NCBI GenBank assembly: GCA_047495785.1
Contig: JBLDXI010000010.1
Coordinates: 1,922,001 to 1,986,000, forward strand
Direction of reading: 5' to 3'
Length of the DNA stretch: 64,000 nucleotides
Source of the DNA: Lepidodermella squamata
Taxonomy: Eukaryota > Gastrotricha
This document shows positions 1-10,071 of the stretch, piece after piece. The notes below the pieces were generated by a model. That model made no database searches. It was not told where the DNA came from and was given only the letters and a program-made list of their open reading frames with translations. Each line of letters starts with the position of its first letter. The first letter of the stretch is position 1. A program made the position numbers and the translations under genes.

Positions 1-65
1 ATACCAGAAAAACACACGTATCACATATCGTGAAGCTTATATGCTAATTTCACGCTTTTCACGCT

Positions 66-73
66 TATAAAAA
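66..73 (+). promoter_or_regulatory. TATA box of the Kunitz gene
   Basis: TATAAAAA lies 83 bases upstream of the ATG at 156. This fits a transcription start near position 95-100 and a short 5' UTR. Confidence 0.6.
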
Positions 74-155
74 CGCAAAGCACCGCCAGTAAATTCAATC
101 AATTTCAAAACAATCTTTTTTATTGTAAAACGATACATTCTATTGTTATTAAAAA

Positions 156-683
156 ATGACTGGTTCATTGTTTCAAGCCTTCATCTGTGCAACTGCAATC
201 CTCGGAGCTTCCTGCTGCCTCTGGGGCGACAAATCCACTGAGGAATTAGTTGTCCAACGTTCGAATGATCAACGCTGCTCCTACCAACCGGCAGATATCG
301 CTTGCATGATCGGCGGCAGCCCTGATTTCATTGTTTTCGACTCAAGAACCGGCGAATGTGTTAGGGAGAACGGCGCCTGTCGCGTTTCTGAGGTTAGGAA
401 AGTGTCCTTCAAATCAGCGGCCGAGTGCCGTGAGATCTGTGGTGGAACGACCAAGTCGAACCCGGAATCGGACCCTGTCAGCACCGAGGAGCTGTGCAGC
501 TACAACCCAGCCCTTGCTGGTCCTTGCTACATGCGCTTCCCGAATGGACCGTACACTGTTTTCAATGCTGAGACCAAGAAGTGTGAGGAGCAACACGGCG
601 GCTGTGACGAGACTGTTGTCAAACGTCATTCGCATCAGGATAAATTCAACTGTGAATACGCTTGCAAGGACTACATGAACTAA
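156..683 (+). CDS. Secreted two-domain Kunitz-type protease inhibitor-like protein
   Basis: A 175-residue single-exon ORF. The first ~22 residues form a hydrophobic signal peptide (MTGSLFQAFICATAILGASC), so the product is probably secreted. Two Kunitz/BPTI-like modules follow, at about residues 41-95 and 113-172. Each has six cysteines with family spacing: C-x8 or x9-C at the start and C-x3-C at the end. The residue after the second Cys, the P1 position in classical inhibitors, is Met in domain 1 and Tyr in domain 2. A trypsin-type Lys/Arg is absent, which suggests chymotrypsin- or elastase-like targets or a non-inhibitory role (inference). A TATA box lies upstream and AATAAA downstream, so the transcription unit looks complete. 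Confidence 0.85.
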   Translation: MTGSLFQAFICATAILGASCCLWGDKSTEELVVQRSNDQRCSYQPADIACMIGGSPDFIVFDSRTGECVRENGACRVSEVRKVSFKSAAECREICGGTTKSNPESDPVSTEELCSYNPALAGPCYMRFPNGPYTVFNAETKKCEEQHGGCDETVVKRHSHQDKFNCEYACKDYMN

Positions 684-803
684 GAGCAAGATACTGTTAA
701 CTATGTACGATAATTGTAATGAATCTCGGGCTGGTTCCGCAAAAATCCTGAGATCGAGTAGAATTTAAACCGGTAGAATTTATTAGACGATAGATTTTGT
801 AAA

Positions 804-809
804 AATAAA
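804..809 (+). terminator. Poly(A) signal of the Kunitz gene
   Basis: AATAAA 121 bases after the stop codon, on the coding strand. Confidence 0.55.
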
Positions 810-1807
810 AGCTTGGAAATTGAATCGATTTGTTTTTCTACGATTTCAGCTTTGTTACGTGCGCGGAATCTGAGTTAAAATCCTCATTTATCATCGCAAG
901 CTTAGACTGGTTCGATGAAACATGCTAGGTAAATAATAATTCTAACATCCGCATATAGCTAGTTTTGAGATAGTGGTCTTACTCCTGACTAGGCCTGCAA
1001 ACGCCAAGGGCACCAAATGTTGTGATGAATCAGCATCGAGGGGTTGGAAAATGGAAAAGTAAACAAATCAGGTGATTTTTCCTTTTCCGATTTTTCATTC
1101 ATGGAAATCTCCTCCAAGACGCGATTCTTTTTTCGAAATTTTCAGAGCGATGTAAAGCAGAGAAATCGAGAATAAACAATTTCCAAATGGATGAGTCCCG
1201 GAGCTGGGGTGTTGCAACCCAGCACCCCTAATTCGCACTCGCGTTTCGCACGGTCACTTCACACTTGAGCGGCTTCCTAAAAAATATTTCAAAACAGCAC
1301 CACTACCAAGTGAGCCTCCGATATACGTCTACACTACGGTCGGAAGTCGGAAACGTTGAAGTTAATGAATATTGAACTATAGAAGGATTGCATTACGAGC
1401 TTCGTCAATGACGAATCTCAAATGGAAGAAAACGGAGCGAACTAAAATAAAAGTAGCGACTGTAAATAGTCAATTTTAGGAGGGTTCGGAGCCCTTTTTC
1501 ACCGAAAAAATCGAAAAATTTCTCGCTTCCCCCGTTTCAAGGGTTAAAATCATGGTTAATTGTCCCCCATGCCGAGAAAACGGTATTCCGGAAGCGAGCG
1601 CAATTTTTGTGTTGCTAATATTAGGAACACACCAGCTCGAAAATCCTACTTCGCACACTGCACCCGATGTTTTCTCCGAAAACAACCGTGCAAGCCCTAT
1701 AGTTTATTTTAATTAAAAACGTTCAAAAAAGTATATCGATCAAAAAGTACTCGATAAATTCAAATAAAGAATGTGAATCGCTGTCCAACGGGTATACACG
1801 AAAACGA
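810..1807. other. Intergenic, no supported gene
   Basis: Short ORFs only, without recognisable domains or splice structure. A small GC-rich imperfect hairpin sits near 1205-1230 (GGGGTG ... CACCCC). The end nearest 1807 should hold the 3' UTR of the minus-strand channel gene. Confidence 0.5.
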
Positions 1808-3057
1808 TCAAAAATAAAGCATACAAATAGTCGCCGTATCGCACAGGAAACCTAGCATAAACGTCACAGCAAACGCCAAGCCATCCATTATATCGATATT
1901 CCGGAGCTTCCATCTCGTATATTCACCCTCAAGGTATATTCCAGCGTTAACACTGTTAGTCAATCGACAAATGATGAGGCAATAAATCGAGACGAGAACT
2001 CCGATGGAAATCTGAACAGCGAAATTCAGCTCCAGCCAAATGATTTCTGCAGTGTCTGGAATATTGTCACTGATCACCATCATCAAGAACGATGAAGAAA
2101 GAAATACGCTCAGAGAAAAGCCCGACCTGTCTGACATATCGGCAGGCAGAGCGAATACTGATAGTTGAAGAATTTTCAGCAGGATCATTGGTAAAATTAC
2201 ACTCGTGATGTAGCTCTCGACTTTACGGGTCATGATGAAGCTGAATTTAACGAACGTATCTGAGTCATGACGTGTGACATTTTTCCCAACCAGTCGCCAA
2301 ACATCCACGTCAGAGAAATCCTGAATCCCCAGTTCAACCTTACCCGTTAACGGATCTTTACGGCCGAAACCCACGTCAACAAAATTGATCGCTTGTTTGT
2401 TTAAACTGTCGACGCTGAAGTCTATGGAGCAAACTTGGGTATCGAACGGGAATCTCGACATGAGAAGCTTTACTAAAGAAATTATTCATGAATATTGCAC
2501 GAAGCTCACTGTTTGAATTGGAGGAGGCAGGACGAATCAAATTTTGAGAAAAATCTCAAAGAAACCGTTCCATCTCTGGCAGCTAATACCTTTTTCTGAT
2601 CGGTCCTAGGTGAAAAACATTTGTCTAATCAGTGTCCTTGCAGCAGTGCAATTAATTACAATACAAATGGATTGATGTAGCCGATTCTATTACTGTGCAC
2701 GATGTGTGGCACCCAAATATCGTCCTTAGCGCGATAGCGGCAGTAAGCCGGCCCGGTTGCCTTCCATCGACCGCATGGAATGAGCCATTGCAAACTGAAT
2801 TCAGCTAAAATTGAAAAGAGCTGCTCGGTATCGCTAAGTCCGATGAATGTTAAAGGCATGAGTCGCATGGTCATTGCTACTCTTGATTTATTAATTAAAG
2901 GTTCAGCAGTTGTGCTGCGCAGGTAAGGGCAGAAGATTTGCCATTTTTTACAAAATTCTCCATCTGGGTGTAATTCATTTGCTTTGAATTGATGCGAGGA
3001 GTTAAAGGAAAAAGTCCCCCCTGCAAAGAGAAGAATAGCGAAACAAGAAAGCGACAT
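1808..3057 (-). CDS. Cys-loop ligand-gated ion channel subunit, tandem copy A
   Basis: Three exons (3057-2660, 2605-2510, 2453-1808) encode about 379 aa. The start Met opens a signal peptide (MSLSCFAILLFAGG). The ligand-binding domain contains a WVPHIVHSNRIG segment. The disulfide loop C-x13-C is rebuilt across the exon 2/3 junction and ends in FPFDTQVC. Four membrane segments follow. M2 reads SDRSGFSLSVFLSS: Asp at -1', Leu at 9', Asp at 20', which is the pattern of cation-selective channels. M1 begins near VESYITSVILPMILL and M4 ends at the C-terminus. The M3-M4 loop is very short. No vicinal Cys pair of nicotinic alpha subunits is seen, so the ligand is unknown. Exon lengths (398, 96, 646) equal those of copy B. 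Confidence 0.85.
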
Positions 3058-3933
3058 GCCAAAATACAATATTCCAACACAGGCAGAGACATGATTCTGT
3101 TTGATGCCGGAAATTACCGTCGAGGTTTTCTCATCTGCGTATTTGTTGAAAAATACGGCTCTGTTCTGACGCCGGGAGAATGAGATGAAAATTGCTGATA
3201 AAACTTCGAATTTCGAATACTCCGAAGTTTTGGCTTTCTCATAACCCTGGCTAGGATTGTAGAGGTGGAGTACTGACAATTACCTAAATCCAAGAAAACG
3301 TTTCTTTCTAAACATATGAGATTTACAAATAGGTCCATCGACCAATCGGCTAATGACTATTGAAAAATGTATGGAAATATAAAATGAGTCCAGGTGTGTT
3401 CGAATTCGCTAGCGTATCAGTATAACTCTGCATTTAGCGGTAATTAATTACCGCAGCACGCAAACAAGGTTACCTTAATCCTTGAGCGGTAAAACTAACG
3501 CCGCCGCGTTAGTAAGGTGTTAGTAAGTTAGTAAGTTGATATGTGATTTATTCTGGAAATTTTGATTTAGCTCGATATCGCAGTAGATCTCGCACAATGA
3601 TTACAAATATTGAAAAATCGTTATGACTCGGCCGTAGAGAGCTCGAAGTAGTATATAAACAGTAATGATAGTTATTAACCTTTAGTCTTTAGTTTTTCGG
3701 TCGCGTTAAACTTAGTGTCATTTGGCGCATATTATACATGTAAACCCTGGAGGCTAGAGCAATGGAATAACGACGTACCAAATAATGAAAACGAGCTCTA
3801 TCGTACAATTTTACGACAAGTTTTAGCTGTTAAAATAACGGCAGTAAAAAATCGAAAATTTGACATTTTTTAGGACATTTCCTCAGTTATCTTTATGATG
3901 TACGATAATACAGTCAATGTCAATAGTCATAGG
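3058..3933. other. Intergenic region between the two tandem channel genes
   Basis: Holds the upstream region of copy A and the 3' flank of copy B. It contains a perfect 18-base palindrome at 3437-3454. A TATATAAAC/GTTTATATA element near 3652-3660 could serve as a TATA box on either strand. The open frame reading through about 3060-3279 has no feature of its own. It is probably 5' UTR or an upstream exon of copy A. Confidence 0.45.
3437..3454. promoter_or_regulatory. Perfect palindrome with TAATTA core
   Basis: GCGGTAATTAATTACCGC equals its own reverse complement over 18 bases, about 380 bases upstream of the copy A start codon. TAATTA is the core bound by many homeodomain proteins. A related single half (GCGGTAATTAA) occurs near 60680, upstream of the second PLAT gene. 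A regulatory role is inference. Confidence 0.35.
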
Positions 3934-5189
3934 TCATAGATAAATCATAAAACAAGTCGCGGTGTCAAATAGCAAACATATAATTAGCGTCGTGGCAAAC
4001 GCGATGCCATCAATCAGATCGATCTTTCGCAAGTTCAACCTGGTGGAAACAACCTTTGAGTAACTTTCAGACATGTCGCCGTTCGTCAGTCGACAAGTCA
4101 CTAGGCAATAAATCGAAACAAGCACTCCGATGGTAATCTGAACAGCGAAATTCAGCTCCAGCCAGATGATTTCTGCAGTGTCTGGAATATTCTCGCTGAT
4201 CACAGTCATCAGCATAGATGATGAAAGAAATACGCTCAGAGAAAAGCCCGACCTGTCTGACATATCGGCAGGCAGAGCGAATACTGATAGTTGTAGAGCT
4301 TTCAGCAAAATCATCGGTAAAATCAGAGTCGTGATGTAACTCTCAACCTTGCGTGTCATGATGAAGCTGAATTTAACTAACGCATCCGACTCATGACGTG
4401 TTACATTTTTCCCAACCAGGCGCCAAACATCCACGTCAGAGAAATCCTGGATCCCCATTTCCATCCTCTGTGTGAGAATATCCAAGGCTCCGAAATCCGC
4501 TTGGTGGAATAGAGCCGCATCTCTCTGGGACTTTTCAATGGCAAAGTCTATCGAACAAACTTGGGTATCGTATGGGAATCTGCAATATGGATGAATATTA
4601 CATTCCACATACATTACAATCATTCATTGCAAATTGCAACTCACTTTTTGAATCTGAGGAAGCAGGTCGAATCGAATTTTGAGCTGACGCTAAGCATAGC
4701 GATTCCTTTACGGGTTATTAATACCTTTTTCTCATCCGGCCTTGAAAGGAACGATCAACAAAATGAGCATTAGCAGTATTAGCAGAAATACCATAAGAAT
4801 GGATCGATGTTGCCGACCCGATTGTTGTGAACGATTTGTGGCACCCAAATTTCATCCTTTATCCGATAGGAGCAGTATGCTGAAGATCCATTCCATTTAG
4901 CACAATCAGGAATAATCCATTTAAGTGTAACTTTGGCTTGCATTGAAAAGAGTTGCTTGGTATCGCTGAGGCCGATGAATAAAATTGGTACGAATTGCAT
5001 TATTACCTGAATTCTCCTATTGTTGAACCTTGGTTCAGCGTCGGTATTTCGAAGATAAGGACAGAAAGTTTGCAGGTTTCTGCAAAATTCATCCCTTGGA
5101 TGCAATTCATATGCCTTGAATTTGCGAAGGACTTGCTCGGGAAGAGTCACGCCCGCAAAGAGCAGGACAGCGAAAAAACAAAGTGACAT
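3934..5189 (-). CDS. Cys-loop ligand-gated ion channel subunit, tandem copy B
   Basis: Three exons (5189-4792, 4740-4645, 4579-3934) encode 379 aa, the same exon lengths as copy A. It begins with a signal peptide (MSLCFFAVLLFAG); an alternative in-frame ATG lies at 5201. Exon 2 gives DEKKVLITRKGIAM and the first Cys of the loop. The second Cys follows FPYDTQV, so C-x13-C is intact. M1-M3 are nearly identical to copy A (VGKNVTRHES, ADMSDRSGFSLSVFLSSS, then IPDTAEIIWLELNFAVQ). The N-terminal ligand domain and the M3-M4 segment have diverged more. Probably a cation channel of unknown ligand (inference from Asp at -1'). Confidence 0.85.
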
Positions 5190-6085
5190 ATCAAAATGCA
5201 ATAAAGAATAAGCATATCAAACGTAGAGATCATGTAGATTTATCGCGGATATTGACATCAAGCATTTTCGACTGCAGTGTTCTGCTGTTTTTATTAAAAA
5301 TATGGCTTAGGGTTTAAGCTTTGGAAAAAAAAGAAATGTCAATACAGTACTCCCCCCGATAACTGCAACGGCCATCTCCCCATATTGTTTCAGGCTTAAT
5401 ACTAAAATACCTGAGGCATGAAAATTGTAAAAGACACACCTGGCATTTGTGTCGGGTAATCGATCAAAGAAGCGTTCACGTGTGTCTGCTTCGTTCGAGG
5501 ATTTCAAATCTCACAGCTGTGTCTCCCGGCGTGCCACGATGACCTTATGAGCGTACCCCACCATGCCGTACTTCAGAAGTGGCAGGGCATTCGTTTTGAA
5601 AGCATTACCCAGTTGGCGCTTTGACAGCTATGGCCGCATTGGTAAAAGAGCTGTGTTACCACTATTTTCGCTCTTGCCACTTTGTCGTTGATGCATGTCG
5701 ACATTGCCATCGACATTGCCGAACCCAGTTTCAGGCCAGCAGTGATGTCTGGCTAATCGTTGCTTGTTCCGATCCCTTTTCCTACACCTCTGGTTGCCCA
5801 GCTTTTCTTCTGCCGCATAGAAATCGAGGATATGAGAACCGAGTATTAATCCTTTTCTTTGAGTCCATGGAAACTCTGTGAAACTCGGACCATCTGGCTG
5901 ATCGCTCTTCGCCAAATCTTCCCAAATCTTTCGGCACCGGACCTCCGATTTTTGCTCGTTGAACTTTGTGAACGAGAATTTTTTGCGACAGCGTCGCCTG
6001 TTACCATGGCAAGGTCACGTTACTCTGTCTTATCGTAGGTCTTATCGGGAGTGAATGAGATTTCCGTATGACGGGATTATTTGAC
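5190..6085. other. Non-coding stretch, possible transposon debris
   Basis: Upstream flank of channel copy B. On the minus strand at about 5430-5620 there is a broken frame (KRQLGNAFKTNALPLLKYG and after a stop RERFFDRLPDTNARC). It looks protein-derived but I do not recognise it. Its position beside mobile-element remnants suggests a decayed transposon or gene fragment. Confidence 0.35.
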
Positions 6086-6248
6086 TGGTGCAGTCTAACT
6101 GACAATCTCAATCTCTCAATTTTCTATTTTGTAACGCGATGGATTGGTAAAACCACCGCGAGGCGCAGGGGCTCGATCCTTCTTCCGCCTCTAGGACTTG
6201 AACCCAGTCCCGAGCGATATCCTCTCAGATACACAGCAGGTCAACGAC
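6086..6248 (-). mobile_element. tRNA-derived SINE, copy 1 (5'-truncated)
   Basis: Read on the minus strand, it contains a Pol III B-box-like GGGTTCAAGTCC (about 6194-6206), preceded by CTGCTGTGTATCTGAGAGG and followed by a body ending ..CCATCGCGTTACAAAA. The same order of blocks occurs in the copy at 35945-36278: CTGCTGTG..., B box, CCATCG-GTTACAAAA, then a GTGCAGTCT...TGACA block. The A box seen in the other copy is missing here. The sequence instead runs into the left end of the P-like element at 6249, so this copy is truncated or interrupted. Confidence 0.6.
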
Positions 6249-7845
6249 CATAGACAATGATGTAACAGATCGGACACTCACGCACTTGCCTGTTTACGTT
6301 AAACCATAAATTTGCACACTAAATTGAATGCATTGATTTAAAAGGTGTAAATAGTCGTAGGCCTCGGAATTTTTTGAAACTTGGACCTAAAAATTCCACA
6401 TCTTTCAAGGATGCTAGTGATGCAAACTTCGAGGTGCGGTTCCTTCCCTATGATTTTTAAATTAGGAAAAAAGATTGTAGCGATTTTTGTCAGTTGTTAA
6501 GTCTATTTTCAAGTTTTTTTTAGCGCCACTCAAAATTTGATTGTTACGAAAAACGAACATCTGTGGCATACTCCATTTTTATTGCTATTTTTCAGCTTTA
6601 ATTTAAGTTGATCGAAAAATAGTAGATAGATATCAAAATAGAAAAAAATTGAAGCGTTTTTCATTTTTCATTCACGTGTTTTGGTTTTGAGCCGCTTTAC
6701 GGCTTTTCGTCGGTTGCTTCATAGCCACCTGCCCCATTTTGAGCTTGATTTCACGATTCGATATACCGTCAATGACGGGCGAGTGAGACTGAAATCGTAC
6801 AACTTTTAGATAGCGAATTCCAAGCAAAATGTTTATTACCATAATTTCCCGTCTTGTTTTCGGAAACTGAAGCCCTTTATCACACGGCATGGAGTCAGAA
6901 GGAAATCGCGTGTCAGGGAATCGATACAGCCGGGGCATTTCAGCTTGTCAGTTAGAAGTTTTTTGACGCAAAATCCACCAATGTTGGCAATAATTTCTTC
7001 CCCAATTAGGGGAGCGTTGCTTCGTACTCCATTCCTCTTTGCAGTAACTCGTCTTCAGCTTCAATTTCGTCCCATTCAGTTAAATCATGAAGCTCAGCAA
7101 CCTAGAAGAAAATAAAGTTGTTAAGAACAAATCTCCATATAATTCAAGTCTCAATTATCGAGGCAAAATCAACCTTGGTCTGAATAAAAAAATATCGAAA
7201 AATTCAAAAAAATTATGGAAAAATCAATTTTTAAATTTTAAATTGAATTTAATCAATTTTCGAATTATTTTCCAATAAATGAGATTTTGTTTCATAGATT
7301 TATAATAAAACCTACTTCAAATTTCTTTCACAATTTTGCAGCCTATACTAAATATTTTTATCGGTTTCAATATTTTGGAAAAAAAATAAAAATGAGCACA
7401 ATTTAAGGAGGATCATCACTCACCTTTTGGCTGCTATCGTCGCAACAAATGAAACTCAATAAAAATGGGTAGGAAATAGATTTCAAGAAATCGTCCTTAA
7501 AAATTTCCTCTGAAGTGCTGACTTTAATGACACATGCACACAACAACTTTACATTTTTCGAATGCTTATTTTTATTGAGTAAGCATGGCACGCGATGACG
7601 CAACACAACAATACAGAGTGTGAGTAATCGATTTTTCGATATTGATTTTCTCGGCAACGAAATCGAACCGCACTACGGGACTTGGATCATTATAAACGTA
7701 AAAAAATGCCCGATTTTTCGATATTTTTTTCAAGAATTTAGGAGAACAACGACTTTTCGGCCGGATTTATAATGGCCGATCCACGCATAATTAGTGTTTC
7801 AATGCGAAGTGCGTGAGTGTCCGATCTGTACCATCATTGTCTATG
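6249..7845. mobile_element. P-element-like DNA transposon, degenerate copy
   Basis: Two terminal inverted repeats of 39 bases (6249-6287 and 7807-7845) match at 37 positions. Both begin CATAGACAATGATG at the outer end and carry CACTCACG internally. Between them lies a remnant resembling the C-terminus of P/THAP9-type transposases on the minus strand. P elements have 8-base target duplications and ends starting CAT. The flanks here (TCAACGAC and ACTCAGGC) do not match, so the insertion is old, rearranged, or the flanks were altered. The 8-base duplication around the related MITE at 36303-36711 supports the superfamily call. Confidence 0.65.
6836..6997 (-). pseudogene. Transposase C-terminal remnant, P/THAP9-like
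   Basis: A 53-codon open frame reads EIIANIGGFCVKKLLTD, KLKCPGCIDSL, then RVIKGFSFRKQDGKLW and a stop. The order 'hydrophobic GG/AG-F/Y-x-x-K-L ... C-x-x-C-x-x-x-L' is typical of the C-terminal part of P-element and THAP9 transposases. Just upstream, about 7000-7086, an acidic frame (LTEWDEIEAEDELLQRG) is interrupted by a stop and frameshift. The gene is dead. Identification rests on motif resemblance. Confidence 0.5.
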
Positions 7846-8048
7846 ACTCAGGCGATTATCAAGTGGATCCACAAGCACGGCCTCATTGTATACTATCGCG
7901 AAATATCGGGATTTCGAACGCTGACACGCAGATTTATGGCTCTACGGTTATTACCCCTGGATTCTGTCGAGGCTGAGCCAATAGAGCTCAACGGCTCCGA
8001 TTCGTCTAGTAGTTCCGCGGGAAAGCCTCCGCATGTTCTAACAGGCTA

Positions 8049-8216
8049 TCTGGAATGTACACAACCAAGACGTGCGAAAAAAACAACTTGGTCAAATCTT
8101 GGCATCACAGGGTAAACGGCAAGCTGACGGCGCCTCACCCCAAGTCCAACTTATGGTCGCTGAAGACGTGTCTGTTAAGAGTAAACTCGAACAGCAGTCT
8201 GGAAGGCAATATTTGA
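8049..8216 (+). pseudogene. Mutator-like (MULE) transposase fragment
   Basis: A 55-codon frame reads SGMYTTKTCEKNNLVKSWHH, RVNGKLTAPHPKSNLWSLKT and ends in a stop. The T-x-x-NN-x-x-x-x-WH-x-x-x-N pattern followed by hP-x-L-W-x-L is the signature at the end of the MULE/FLYWCH-associated transposase domain. It is only a C-terminal scrap with no recognisable start, so it is a relic. Confidence 0.45.
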
Positions 8217-8820
8217 GCCGGCAGAGTTGGATCGTAAAAATGCAGCGACCATTGCCCATTACAAGAGCTCAATTATTATTTTAGCCGAAAAAACTAGATT
8301 CTTAAAACCATTCCGCCTGGTTGCGAAACAACTGGCATCCTATTGAATATTTAGACGGAATCGGTAGTAATTTTTGCGAATTATCTTGAATGAATTGTTG
8401 GCGTGTATTGCGATTTAAGTTGATCGGGCAATCGGGAAGACAGCAAAATTGAAAATAAAATCCGTGGGGTTTTCTTAGTTGAAATCATAGAGAATTTATA
8501 CGAATTGTTATAATTTTATAAACAAAATATTAAATGTGTGCAAGAAATTAAAACCTCAATAATAAATTGCACACTTTTTGAGACACCCTGCATGAAAATA
8601 TACAGAATTCGCTTGATATTGTTGCGGCATGTCTGGCTAAAAGTTGAGCTACAGTATTTTCTCACCGATTCTCACTAGAGTTATTTCAAGAGTTATCTAT
8701 AGGAAGCCGCCATAGAATTTTCAAATTTTAAATAAAAAATGCATCGGTATGTCAGAATATTTGCAAACCCGTAAGAAATGTGAATATTCAATGAAAATTA
8801 AAAAAAGCCAAACATTTTAC
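8217..8820. other. AT-rich non-coding, no 3' exons of NOSIP seen
   Basis: This is where the downstream exons of the minus-strand NOSIP gene would be expected, but I see no frame with the family's second half. A TTTTTGAGACACCCTG string near 8575-8590 resembles transposon terminal sequence seen in many invertebrate elements, but no partner repeat was found. Confidence 0.4.
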
Positions 8821-9283
8821 CTGGTATTTTAGCCTTCCCTGGAACCCAAAAACTGTTCTGATTGCTGTTCGGCGGCGCTTGAACCTTGACCTTGGAATTC
8901 GCACGAGACGACGCTGAAACAACATGACGCTCACCGGCCGCAAATTTCTCCGCATCCAACCGCTTCTGATTTTCCTCCTTTTTCTTCTTCGCCTCTTCAA
9001 TTTGCTCCTTGCGTTGTTTCCACTGCTTCAAACGCAACGCAATCTGCTCCTTTTCGTGGCACATGTACTCGATGATAGCCGATCGGTCGTAGAGAAAGCC
9101 GTCCGGCGTGACGACGGGCTCTTTCGCCGGCTGTAGGGTCATTGCGCAGCAATCGGCCGGGCGAACTGCGTCCTTACTCAGTCGCTTTGTTTGCGAGCCA
9201 TAGCCGGATTCTTTCGAGTCCTTTCTACGCTCGTGATACGTGTAACACGGATTGGCAGTCGCATTTCTGGAATGACGAGTCAT
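8821..9283 (-). CDS. NOSIP: NOSIP (nitric oxide synthase-interacting protein), N-terminal half
   Basis: The first exon encodes about 154 residues starting MTRHSRNATANPCYTYHERR. It follows the family very closely: basic N-terminus, ESGYGSQTKRLSKDAV, then the first half of the split U-box (DCCAMTLQPAKEPVVTPDG and FLYDRSAIIEY). A charged Lys/Glu/Gln coiled coil and the conserved FWVP segment follow. NOSIP is a U-box E3 ligase-like protein that binds nitric oxide synthase and associates with spliceosomes. The exon ends at a GTAAAA donor (8820-8815). The second U-box half and C-terminus, about 120-140 further residues in relatives, were not found downstream. That DNA holds transposon debris. Either the remaining exons are distant or the gene is truncated. 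Confidence 0.85.
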
Positions 9284-10071
9284 TTGGTAAATTCAATAAT
9301 GAACGCCTAAAATATTGGCAAATATCGCTTAATTAACGAAAAGGTTGACTTCAACTTGAAAAATTATGACTTTCGCCTAAATTGCTTCCAAATCTATAAA
9401 AATTGCTGGGTTTTGATCGACTCAGGAATTATTTAAATTCCGAAAATTCCGAAGAAAATTTAACAGAGAAATCCTATTCGAGACATCCATTTTGCGAGAA
9501 TCGGGCAAATTCACGTAAATTAAAAGAATTTAAAAAAAATTAAAATAAATAAAAATGATTTCACTCTGGCAAAATTTCGGCATGATTTTTAATATGCCTG
9601 GATTTAACCCTGATTCCCACCTTCAGTGCTAGATTTCCGGACTATTCGTTGTTCTTAGGCATGCCTATTACTAATTCCTGAAAATTCTTATGTGGGGACT
9701 TAATTTTGCTGTAAAATTCAGAAACTAACAAAAATCAACATTTTATATTGTTTGATTCTTCAAAATAAAGTTTGCCATATTTCACCCGATTGTAAAAAAA
9801 ATTAGAACGTAAAATTTCAGTGTTTTAATAAAATTCAACGGATTCTTCTCCAGTTATTAAATAATTACAAAATATTGGCGGAAGTCATCACTGTTATTAT
9901 GGTTATATTATGACACATTTCTTATACAAACGCTCAGACCTCATTCAAAATGTTAATATTATAAAATTCCACACGATTTTTCACAGCCCAGAAAGCGTTT
10001 CTTTTGTTATTTTTATATAAATATCAAGTGCAAATAGGAAAGAACGATTTTTCAGTGGCATCTATATATAG
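9284..10071. other. AT-rich intergenic, no gene seen
   Basis: Lies between NOSIP and the SLC49A4-like gene. No frame above background. The 3' UTR of the transporter gene should lie at the right-hand side of this stretch. Confidence 0.5.

Noticed and set aside
5307-5915. Candidate downstream exons of NOSIP on the minus strand
   Set aside because: The frames show none of the conserved C-terminal NOSIP motifs and contain stops; I treat them as debris.
6086-6248. A tRNA gene on the minus strand
   Set aside because: Only the B box is convincing, no acceptor stem can be formed, and the non-tRNA body is shared with 35945-36278, so a SINE explains it better.
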